Of a stretch of 12,558 nucleotides of DNA, positions 1-5,710 are shown piece by piece. The stretch comes from Campylobacter sp. UBA1713. GTDB lineage: Bacteria > Campylobacterota > Campylobacteria > Campylobacterales > Campylobacteraceae. Numbering within the stretch: the first letter of the stretch is position 1; the number at the start of each line of letters is the position of its first letter. Location of the stretch: the NCBI GenBank assembly GCA_002317305.1, contig DCIZ01000091.1:1-12558 (forward strand), in the 5' to 3' direction. The position numbers and the translations under genes are program-made. The notes under the pieces are model-generated. The model was not told the DNA's origin and did no database searches. It saw only the letters and a program-made list of their open reading frames with translations.

Positions 1-9
1 TAGTCCCAT
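1..9 (-). CDS. 5' end of a gene leaving the window (first 3 codons)
   Basis: On the minus strand an ATG (complement of 7-9) opens a frame reading Met-Gly-Leu before the window ends. It is preceded by an excellent ribosome site: AGGAGG is the complement of 15-20, with a five-base spacer (complement of 10-14). A TATAAT box (complement of 37-42) lies about 30 bases upstream of the ATG. Both signals are stronger than those of most genes here, so I believe this is a real start. Nothing can be said about the product. It follows the TSUP permease gene in the same direction after a 71-base gap but has its own promoter candidate. Confidence 0.7.
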
Positions 10-36
10 TTTGACCTCCTTTTTTGTAAATTTATT

Positions 37-42
37 ATTATA
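37..42 (-). promoter_or_regulatory. -10 box of the left-edge gene
   Basis: The minus strand reads TATAAT here, followed by a short AT-rich leader and an AGGAGG ribosome site. No convincing -35 hexamer is seen, which is normal for Campylobacter sigma-70 promoters. Transcription would start near position 30 and run leftward out of the window. Confidence 0.55.
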
Positions 43-72
43 TCTACGCCCTCTTAAATTTAGATAAATTTA

Positions 73-86
73 GGACATCTCTAAAA
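73..86. repeat. Short interspersed repeat (GGCATCTCTAAAA family), copy 1
   Basis: GGACATCTCTAAAA matches, with one change, the sequence at 12544-12557 and the reverse complement of 10385-10402. It overlaps the stop codon and last two codons of the TSUP permease gene, so the motif's end is also coding here. The function is unknown. Confidence 0.5.
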
Positions 87-839
87 CCAGCCTGCAACTA
101 GCTTAAATATCATCGCACCGACAACGCACAAAAAGACCACGCGGACAAATTTGACATCACACTTCATCACCACATTTGCACCAAAAACCGCGCCCACCAT
201 CTGCCCTAGCCCCATGAGAATGCCCAGCCACACAACTGCGTTTTGGCTCGCCAAAAAGAGCACAAGACTGCCGAGATTCGAGCTAAAATTTAGCGCTTTT
301 GTCTGCGCCGAGGCGTTTTTTAGCGTAAGACCTTGAAGCAAAACAAAGGCAAATATCCAAAAACTTCCCGTTGCTGGTCCAAAAAATCCATCGTAAAAGC
401 CTATCACACTACCAAAAATCAACAAAAAAAGCCGCTCATTTAGCCGTTTTCTGCCCTCGTCTGCCCCAAGTCGCGGCGAAAAAAGTGTGTAGAAAAATAT
501 GACGATGAGCAAAATAGGAACGAGGTAAGCAAGCACGCTAGCGTCTACGTGAAGGACGGCAAAAGCACCTAAAAGCGAGCCCGCAAAAGCACACAGGCAA
601 CCGAGCCAAATTTGCGAAAAATCTATGTAGCCTTTTTGCGTAAAACGCACCATCGCCGTAAAGCTACCAAAAACGGCGAGGAGTTTGTTTGTCGCAAGCG
701 CAGCGTGTGGGGCTAGCCCAAAGGCAAGCAAAGCTGGAAGTGTAATGAGCCCGCCACCGCCAACGATGGCATCTATAAAACCGCTAAAAACGCCTGCAAA
801 AAACATGAGAAAGTAGCCTAGAAGGTCTAAAATTTGCAT
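81..839 (-). CDS. TSUP (TauE/SafE/YfcA-type) membrane permease
   Basis: A predicted inner-membrane protein of 252 residues, the usual length for the TauE/SafE family, whose members export or import small sulfur-containing or organic anions such as sulfite, sulfoacetate or taurine-derived compounds. The sequence is almost all hydrophobic segments and shows the family's two-fold internal repeat: GFIDAIVGGGGLITLP at about 20-35 in the first half and GFYDGFFGPATGSFW at 147-161 in the second, each followed by a conserved polar helix (ATNKLLAVFGS at 49-59; QTKALNFSSNLGS at 179-191). The ATG start is supported by CGGAG eight bases upstream, and TACAAT (complement of 868-873) is a possible -10 box. 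The substrate cannot be inferred; no neighbour belongs to sulfur metabolism. Family call high, function low. Confidence 0.88.
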   Translation of the reverse strand: MQILDLLGYFLMFFAGVFSGFIDAIVGGGGLITLPALLAFGLAPHAALATNKLLAVFGSFTAMVRFTQKGYIDFSQIWLGCLCAFAGSLLGAFAVLHVDASVLAYLVPILLIVIFFYTLFSPRLGADEGRKRLNERLFLLIFGSVIGFYDGFFGPATGSFWIFAFVLLQGLTLKNASAQTKALNFSSNLGSLVLFLASQNAVVWLGILMGLGQMVGAVFGANVVMKCDVKFVRVVFLCVVGAMIFKLVAGWF

Positions 840-935
840 CTGTCGCTCCGTTTTGTAAATTTGCGTGATTGTAATATTATTTGCTTAAATGAAGTTGATT
901 TGATGTAAAAATTTGCGATGGCGAGAATCTTTAAA

Positions 936-970
936 CCAACGCCGTCATTCTGAGTGCTAGCGAAGAATCT
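936..970 (+). repeat. GTCATTCTGA structured repeat, copy A (plus, partial)
   Basis: This copy starts CCAACGCCGTCATTCTGAG and ends at GAAGAATCT. Outer arms ATTCT (947-951) and AGAAT (964-968) pair; GA lies inside each arm (952-953, 962-963); the core is GTGCTAGC (954-961), which pairs only weakly. The downstream half of the element is not clearly present. It faces an inverted copy at 1013-1119. Confidence 0.75.
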
Positions 971-1012
971 CCTGAAATTTTAGGGAGTAGAATCGTTAAA
1001 TTTAAGACAAAA

Positions 1013-1119
1013 GTGAATTTGTGAAAATTTGCTTTTTTTGTGAATTTGCAGATTCTACTCGCTCGCCAGGCGGGGGATTCTTCGGTCGGCTTTGCCAACC
1101 TCAGAATGACAGCGTTGGG
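1013..1119 (-). repeat. GTCATTCTGA structured repeat, copy A' (minus, full length)
   Basis: Read on the minus strand it begins CCAACGCTGTCATTCTGAG. The outer arms ATTCT/AGAAT pair (complement of 1103-1107 and 1077-1081) and GA lies inside each arm. The inner stem is GGTTGGC with GCCGACC closing an AAA loop (complement of 1084-1100), seven pairs including one G-T. Then come GAAGAATCCCCCGCCTGGC and the distal module with AAATTCAC and AAGCAAATTTT. It has the same order of parts as the copies at 4958, 7888 and 10282. Confidence 0.8.
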
Positions 1120-1145
1120 TTTGTGCTTTTTCGATGTCGCAAAGC

Positions 1146-1168
1146 GAGGTCGCTCCCCTTGCGACCTC
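1146..1168. repeat. 8-bp perfect hairpin downstream of the oxidoreductase gene
   Basis: GAGGTCGC (1146-1153) and GCGACCTC (1161-1168) form a perfect stem around a seven-base loop. In the oxidoreductase transcript it lies about 80 bases beyond the stop codon, but no T-tract follows, so it is a poor intrinsic terminator. It might instead protect the 3' end or belong to the repeat block. The minus-strand run of T-rich blocks (complement of 1192-1246) comes before the hairpin, not after it. Confidence 0.4.
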
Positions 1169-1246
1169 ATTTCTGTCAAATTTCACAAACGTGAAAAAAC
1201 AGTAGCAAAACAAAAAAAGCAAAAAAGCAAAAAGCAAATTTAACGC

Positions 1247-4200
1247 CTAGATCTCATCGCTAAAGTCCGCAAGTGCGATGCGTTTTAGCTGGCGGTAGCG
1301 TCTTTGCGCGTCTGCTTTGTTTTGTGCTAATAGCTCATCGGCGTGTGCTGGATTTAGCTTTTTGATGGCGTTGTAGCGCACTTCGTTTAGCAAAAATTCC
1401 TCGTAAAGATCCCATTCTGGCTCTTTTGACGTGATCTTAAGTGGGTTTTTGCCCTCTGCTGCAAGACGTGGGTCATAGATGTATGTAGGAACATAACCGC
1501 ACTTTGTCGCAAGCTCAGCGTGTGTGCCTGACTTTGCTAGTCCGCCTTTTATGCCATGCGCGATGCAAGGGCTGTAGGCGATGATAACACTCACGCCGTT
1601 GTAGGCTTCTGCTGCTGCAAAGGCTTTTATGACGTTTGCTTGGCTAGCGTTTGAGTTTATCTGTGCTACAAATACATTGCCATAAGTCATGGCTATCTGT
1701 CCTAAGTCTTTTTTCTGGACTTTTTTGCCGTCAGCGGTAAACTGCGCTATAGAGCCAGAACGGCTAGATTTTGAGCTTTGTCCGCCTGTGTTTGAGTAGA
1801 CTTCTGTGTCTAGCACCAAAATGTTTACGTTTTGTCCGCTTGCTATGACGTGGTCAAGTCCGCCGTAACCTATGTCATAAGCCCAGCCATCTCCGCCTAT
1901 TATCCACTGCGACTTTTTGGTGATGTAGCTTTGCAAACAAAGCAAATCTTTTACACCTTTGACGTCCTGGTTTGCGTTTAGCAAAGGCAAGAGTTTCTCT
2001 TTTACCGCCAAAGTCGCCGCATAACTCTCGCGGTTTGCTAGCCACTCGTTGTAAAGCGCTGCCAAAGCGTTTGGCACTTCGTTTAAAGTCTCACGCATAA
2101 CTTTTTCTACGCGGTCTCTTAAAGTGTCGCTAGCTATCTTCATGCCTAGTCCAAACTGCGCATTGTCCTCAAAAAGCGAATTTGCCCACGCTACGCCATG
2201 CCCGTTTTTGTTTGACTTTCGGTATGGTGTAGAAGGCGCTGAACCGCCGTAAATAGAGCTACAGCCTGTCGCGTTCGCTACCTGCATCTCCTCGCCAAAA
2301 AGCCGTGTAAGCTGCGTGATGTATGGCGTTTCGCCGCAACCCGGGCACGCACCGCTAAATTCGAAAAGTGGCTGCGCAAACATAGCATTTTTCGCGCTAT
2401 CTTTGCCAGAAATGTCATCTTTGTAAGTAACTTTTTTGAACGCATAGTCAGCATTTGTCTGAACGCCACGCTCAAGCTCTTCACCTAGTGGCACCATCAC
2501 GAGCGACTTCTCTTTGCTAGGGCAGTTTTGCGCACAAAGCTCACAACCTGTGCAGTCAAGCGGGCTAACTTGAATTTTGTATTTTAGTCCAGCAAAATCC
2601 TTGCCTTTTGCCTCCAAAACCGTGTCAGCAAAGCCAGCAGGTGCTGCTACCATCTCCTCTTCGTTTATGAGGAAAGGTCGAATGACAGCGTGCGGACAAA
2701 CAAAGGCACACTGGTTACACTGGATGCAGTTTTCTTTTATCCATTTTGGCACCATAACGCCCACGCCACGCTTCTCAAACTCTGTCGTGCCCGCCTCAAA
2801 GTGTCCATCTTCGTAACCTAAAAATGCCGAAACAGGAAGTTCGTTGCCACGTGCTGCGTTAATAGGTTTTACCACTTTTTCGACAAATTCGCTACCTTGG
2901 TATTTTACTTCGCTGTTTGTGCTAGCAACTTCCAAATTTGCCCACTCTGGTTTTACCTCTACCTCCACAAGCCCGTCAGCACCTACGTCTATGGCTTTGC
3001 AGTTCATCTCTACGATGGCATCGCCTTTTTTCGCGTAAGTCTTTTTCGCGTATTCTTTCATGTAGGTTTGCGCCTCTTCAAACGGAATGATCTTAGCTAG
3101 TTTAAAGAAAGCTGACTGCATGATGGTGTTTGTTCTGTTGCCTAGTCCTATCTCGACGCCGAGTTTTGTAGCGTTTATGATGAAAAATTTCGCCTTTTTC
3201 TCTGCTAGAAGTTTTTTCACTTTGTTTGGAATTCGCTTTACTGTCTCGTCTGCATCCCAGATGGAATTTAGCAAAAACGTTCCGCCATCTTTTAGTCCAT
3301 CGACAACGTCATAAATTTCGAGGTATGCAGCGACCGAACACGCCACAAAGTCAGGACGCGAAACGAGGTAAGTAGCGCGAATAGGTTTTGGGCTAAAACG
3401 CAAGTGGCTTCTAGTAAAACCGCCTGACTTTTTGCTGTCATAAGCAAAGTAAGCCTGCGCATAAAGGTCAGTTTTGTCGCCGATGATCTTTATAGAGTTT
3501 TTGTTTGCGCCCACAGTTCCGTCAGCTCCAAGTCCATAAAAGAGACACTCGATGCACTTTTCATTTACAAGGCTTAGTGGTTTTGCCAAAGGTAAATTTG
3601 TGTGTGTTACGTCATCTTCGATGCCAAGAGTAAAGTGGTCTTTTGGTTCAGCCAAATTTAGATTCTCAAAAACTGCCATCATCTGTGAAGGATCTACATC
3701 TTTTGAGCTAAGTCCATAACGCCCGCCCACTACCAAAGGCGCATTCTCTCTGCCGTAAAATGCCGCTTTTATGTCTAGGTAGAGTGGCTCGCCAAGTGCG
3801 CCCGGCTCTTTTGTCCTGTCTAAAACGGCGACTTTTTTTACGCTGTTTGGCAAGACGTCAAAGAAGTATTTTAGACTGAAAGGTCTGTAAAGATGGACTT
3901 TTACGATGCCGACTTTTTCGCCCTTTGCGTTTAGGTAGTCTACGACTTCTTCAAGGCACTCATTTACTGATCCCATCGCGATGACTACTCTTTCAGCATC
4001 TGGTGCACCGTAATAGTTAAAAGGTTTGTAGTCTCGTCCTGTGATCTTTGAGACTTCTGAAAGATAGCCCGCTACAATGTCAGGCAGTGCGTTGTAATAG
4101 CTGTTTGAAAGCTCTCTGGTTTGGAAGTAGATGTCATCGTTTTGGGCAGTTCCGCGAGTTTTTGGGTGGTCAGGATTCACTGAATTTAGCCTAAATTCTT

Positions 4201-4798
4201 TGATGGCGTCTTTGTCAAGGAGTTTTTCCATCGCATCGTAGTCTATGAGCTCTACTTTTTGAATTTCGTGGCTCGTTCTAAAACCGTCAAAAAAGTGCAA
4301 AAACGGCACTTTGCCTTTTATGGCACTAAGGTGCGCCACGCCTGCTATGTCCATCACCTCTTGAACGCTGTTTGAACAAAGCATCGCAAAGCCTGTTTGG
4401 CGGCAAGCGTAGATGTCTTGATGGTCGCCAAATATAGAAAGCGCTTGTGCTGCTAGCGAGCGAGCACTTACGTGAATGACACACGGAAGCATCTGTCCAG
4501 CGATCTTATACATGTTTGGGATCTTTAGCAAAAGCCCTTGTGAAGCGGTGTAGGTGGTAGTCAAAGCGCCCGCTTGAAGTGAGCCATGAACAGCGCCAGC
4601 CGCACCTGCTTCACTCTCCATCTCGACCACTTTTACACTTGTGCCGAAGAAATTTTTCTTGCCTTGTGCTGACCACGCATCTGTAAAGTCTGCCATCGGC
4701 GAACTAGGAGTAATAGGGTAAATTCCTGCAACCTCCGTAAAAGGGTAAGCCGCATAAGCAGCAGCCTCATTGCCGTCCATAGTTTTAAACTTAGCCAT
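1247..4798 (-). CDS. nifJ: Pyruvate:ferredoxin/flavodoxin oxidoreductase, single-chain
   Basis: Cytoplasmic enzyme that oxidises pyruvate with CoA to acetyl-CoA and CO2 and passes electrons to ferredoxin or flavodoxin. Its 1183 residues fit the fused homodimeric family. Pyruvate/thiamine domain I at the N-terminus contains YPITPSSP (27-34). A domain III segment is GADGTVGANK (424-433). The two-cluster ferredoxin domain has cysteines 691/694/697/701 and 749/752/755/759. The proximal cluster would use C818, C821, C846 and C1078, and GDGWAYDIGYGG (969-980) is the thiamine diphosphate/magnesium site. All expected ligands are present, so it looks functional. The ATG start is supported by AAGGAC just upstream and a TATAAT at complement 4868-4873. 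It stands alone, divergent from feoA. Iron demand links it loosely to the feo genes. Confidence 0.97.
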   Translation of the reverse strand: MAKFKTMDGNEAAAYAAYPFTEVAGIYPITPSSPMADFTDAWSAQGKKNFFGTSVKVVEMESEAGAAGAVHGSLQAGALTTTYTASQGLLLKIPNMYKIAGQMLPCVIHVSARSLAAQALSIFGDHQDIYACRQTGFAMLCSNSVQEVMDIAGVAHLSAIKGKVPFLHFFDGFRTSHEIQKVELIDYDAMEKLLDKDAIKEFRLNSVNPDHPKTRGTAQNDDIYFQTRELSNSYYNALPDIVAGYLSEVSKITGRDYKPFNYYGAPDAERVVIAMGSVNECLEEVVDYLNAKGEKVGIVKVHLYRPFSLKYFFDVLPNSVKKVAVLDRTKEPGALGEPLYLDIKAAFYGRENAPLVVGGRYGLSSKDVDPSQMMAVFENLNLAEPKDHFTLGIEDDVTHTNLPLAKPLSLVNEKCIECLFYGLGADGTVGANKNSIKIIGDKTDLYAQAYFAYDSKKSGGFTRSHLRFSPKPIRATYLVSRPDFVACSVAAYLEIYDVVDGLKDGGTFLLNSIWDADETVKRIPNKVKKLLAEKKAKFFIINATKLGVEIGLGNRTNTIMQSAFFKLAKIIPFEEAQTYMKEYAKKTYAKKGDAIVEMNCKAIDVGADGLVEVEVKPEWANLEVASTNSEVKYQGSEFVEKVVKPINAARGNELPVSAFLGYEDGHFEAGTTEFEKRGVGVMVPKWIKENCIQCNQCAFVCPHAVIRPFLINEEEMVAAPAGFADTVLEAKGKDFAGLKYKIQVSPLDCTGCELCAQNCPSKEKSLVMVPLGEELERGVQTNADYAFKKVTYKDDISGKDSAKNAMFAQPLFEFSGACPGCGETPYITQLTRLFGEEMQVANATGCSSIYGGSAPSTPYRKSNKNGHGVAWANSLFEDNAQFGLGMKIASDTLRDRVEKVMRETLNEVPNALAALYNEWLANRESYAATLAVKEKLLPLLNANQDVKGVKDLLCLQSYITKKSQWIIGGDGWAYDIGYGGLDHVIASGQNVNILVLDTEVYSNTGGQSSKSSRSGSIAQFTADGKKVQKKDLGQIAMTYGNVFVAQINSNASQANVIKAFAAAEAYNGVSVIIAYSPCIAHGIKGGLAKSGTHAELATKCGYVPTYIYDPRLAAEGKNPLKITSKEPEWDLYEEFLLNEVRYNAIKKLNPAHADELLAQNKADAQRRYRQLKRIALADFSDEI

Positions 4799-4867
4799 GT
4801 TTTGTCCTTTTAATTTGTGATAAATTTGTATTTTACTATTTTTAATCTGAATCTAAATTAAGTTTGT

Positions 4868-4873
4868 ATTATA
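4868..4873 (-). promoter_or_regulatory. -10 box of the oxidoreductase gene
   Basis: The minus strand reads GTTTTTATAATAC, a TATAAT preceded by a T-run as in Campylobacter sigma-70 promoters. It would give a leader of about 60 bases before the ATG at 4798. No clear -35 is seen. Confidence 0.55.
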
Positions 4874-4904
4874 AAAACGTTAAGATGTTACTTTTTTACA
4901 CATA

Positions 4905-4928
4905 CGGAGTGCGGAATGCGGAAAACGG
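4905..4928 (+). repeat. CGGAGTGCGGAA repeat, copy 1 of 5
   Basis: CGGAGTGCGGAATGC followed by GGAAAACGG. Related copies are at 5053-5076 (minus, 21 of 24 positions by eye), 5200-5223 (plus), 5275-5293 (minus) and 7981-8004 (minus). All lie between genes and flank the larger repeats. Confidence 0.7.
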
Positions 4929-4957
4929 AAATTCACAATTAAACAGAATCGACAAAT

Positions 4958-5052
4958 CAACGCCGTCATTCTGAGGTAAAACCGAAGAATCCCCCGCCTG
5001 GCTATGCGCAAGAATCTTTAAAATTCACGAAAAAGCAAATTTTTACAAAATC
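4958..5052 (+). repeat. GTCATTCTGA structured repeat, copy B
   Basis: Begins CAACGCCGTCATTCTGAG. Outer arms ATTCT (4968-4972) and AGAAT (4986-4990), GA on each side, inner stem GGT/ACC around AAA (4975-4983): the shortest inner stem of the set. It continues with CCCCCGCCTGGC and the distal module AAATTCACG, AAAAAGCAAATTTT (5021-5044). It is part of the 578-base repeat-filled gap between the oxidoreductase and feoA. Confidence 0.8.
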
Positions 5053-5076
5053 CCGTTTTCTGTTTTCCGCACTCCG
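5053..5076 (-). repeat. CGGAGTGCGGAA repeat, copy 2 of 5
   Basis: On the minus strand, CGGAGTGCGGAAAACAG then AAAACGG. It is the left flank of the three-hairpin element at 5087-5195 and is inverted relative to the copy on its right (5200-5223). Confidence 0.7.
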
Positions 5077-5086
5077 TTTTCCGATA

Positions 5087-5195
5087 GGTAAAAAAGCTAA
5101 CGCTTTTTTTATAGTCCCTCGCCACCGATTTTTTCGCTAAAGCTCAAAAATCGGTGGCGAGGGACAGGCGGACGGGGGCTTTGCCCTGCGACCCC
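5087..5195 (+). repeat. Three-hairpin repeat element (about 110 bp), copy 1
   Basis: Three stems follow each other. First, AAAAAAGC (5090-5097) and GCTTTTTT (5102-5109) around TAAC. Second, a perfect 20-bp stem, 5114-5133 against 5146-5165, beginning GTCCCTCGCC, with a 12-base loop. Third, GGGC/GCCC around TTT within 5176-5186. It ends in GCGACCCC. A second copy lies inverted at 8016-8125. No reading frame of note crosses it. It looks like a non-autonomous, REP- or MITE-like element; no mobility gene is in the window. Confidence 0.8.
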
Positions 5196-5199
5196 GTTT

Positions 5200-5223
5200 C
5201 GGAGTGCGGAATGCAAAATGCAG
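5200..5223 (+). repeat. CGGAGTGCGGAA repeat, copy 3 of 5
   Basis: CGGAGTGCGGAATGCAAAA, then TGCAG. It forms inverted repeats both with 5053-5076 (bracketing the three-hairpin element) and with 5275-5293. Confidence 0.7.
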
Positions 5224-5274
5224 ATTAAAGAGTGGTGGAGAATCTAAAATTTGAAAAATTCGAATTTTTGTAAA

Positions 5275-5293
5275 TTTTGCATTCCGCATTCCG
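5275..5293 (-). repeat. CGGAATGCGGAATGC repeat, copy 4 of 5
   Basis: The minus strand reads CGGAATGCGGAATGCAAAA, the inverse of 5200-5218 with one mismatch. The 56 bases between the two arms are AT-rich and show no gene. Confidence 0.65.
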
Positions 5294-5323
5294 TTACATA
5301 ATTTTCATTTAAGCTTATTTCGA

Positions 5324-5346
5324 TACAATTTGATAATTATTTTCAA
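5324..5346 (+). promoter_or_regulatory. feoA promoter with Fur-like operator
   Basis: TACAAT (5324-5329) is a -10 candidate and is immediately followed by TTGATAATTATTTTCAA (5330-5346), a palindrome with 14 of 17 symmetric positions in the 7-1-7 style of Fur sites. A repressor bound here would cover the transcription start. This predicts iron-repressed expression of feoA. Inference from sequence only. Confidence 0.6.
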
Positions 5347-5376
5347 AATCAGAATTTTTATTAAAAAGGAATTATT

Positions 5377-5601
5377 ATGAATTTGGTGGATCTGAAAGAT
5401 GGCAACAGCGCAAAGATATCTTTTGTAAACGCAGACGATGAGATGTTAGAACGCCTCTATAGTTTTGGTTTTTTTGTTGGCAAAAAGATCACTCGAGTAA
5501 AAAGTGGTCCGTCAAATTCGACCATCGCCGTTGAGCTTGACAGAAGCTGTGTCATCTTGCGTAGAGACGAGGCGGCAAAGATAGAAATTTCACAAATTTA
5601 A
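5377..5601 (+). CDS. feoA: Ferrous iron transport protein A (FeoA)
   Basis: Small cytoplasmic SH3-like protein of 74 residues, usual FeoA length, thought to associate with FeoB and tune its iron uptake. Visible family features are the opening MNLVDLKDG, the LYSFGFFVGKKI segment (27-38) with the glycine-rich turn, and the C-terminal strand IAVELDRSCVILRRDEAAKI (50-69). The ATG is supported by AAGGA (5366-5370) at a six-base spacing. It is followed by feoB after 109 bases that contain a hairpin and a second promoter, so the pair is probably not a simple two-gene operon. Regulation by a Fur-type repressor is suggested by the palindrome at 5330-5346. Confidence 0.88.
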   Translation: MNLVDLKDGNSAKISFVNADDEMLERLYSFGFFVGKKITRVKSGPSNSTIAVELDRSCVILRRDEAAKIEISQI

Positions 5602-5616
5602 AAATTTGTAAACGAA

Positions 5617-5659
5617 TTAAATTTGGGTCATATAGGCAAACTATTGCGACCCAATTTAA
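5617..5659 (+). terminator. Hairpin between feoA and feoB (possible attenuator)
   Basis: TTAAATTTGGGTC (5617-5629) pairs with GACCCAATTTAA (5648-5659) over 12 pairs with one bulged T, and the loop holds an inner ATAG/CTAT stem (5632-5635, 5641-5644). No T-run follows, so it is not a textbook intrinsic terminator. It may set the feoA transcript's 3' end or the ratio of the two proteins. Confidence 0.4.
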
Positions 5660-5663
5660 CACA

Positions 5664-5685
5664 TATAAATTGATAATGATTATTA
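5664..5685 (+). promoter_or_regulatory. feoB promoter with Fur-like operator
   Basis: TATAAA (5664-5669) is a -10 candidate. Next to it, TGATAATGATTATTA (5671-5685) matches the 7-1-7 Fur pattern TGATAAT-N-ATTATCA with one change. The arrangement, -10 box then operator at the start site, is the same as upstream of feoA. feoB thus appears to have its own iron-repressed promoter. Confidence 0.65.
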
Positions 5686-5710
5686 TAACTAAACTAAAAA
5701 AGGTAAAAAA

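Larger units (their letters stand above)
936..1119. repeat. 184-bp imperfect palindrome between the oxidoreductase and permease genes
   Basis: This is the main content of the 407-base gap at 840-1246. Two copies of the same repeat face each other. The outer arms 936-954 and 1100-1118 are inverse complements over 19 bases with one mismatch. A second, inner pair is GAGTAGAATC (985-994) against GATTCTACTC (1051-1060), perfect over ten bases. Transcribed from either side it would form a long hairpin. The rest of the gap is a smaller hairpin (1146-1168) and an A-rich tract (1192-1246). Short open frames across this region follow the repeat, not a gene. Confidence 0.75.

Noticed and set aside
931..1243. 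Three overlapping small open frames on both strands
   Set aside because: All lie in the palindromic repeat block, and the similar peptides on the two strands follow from the inverted repeats.
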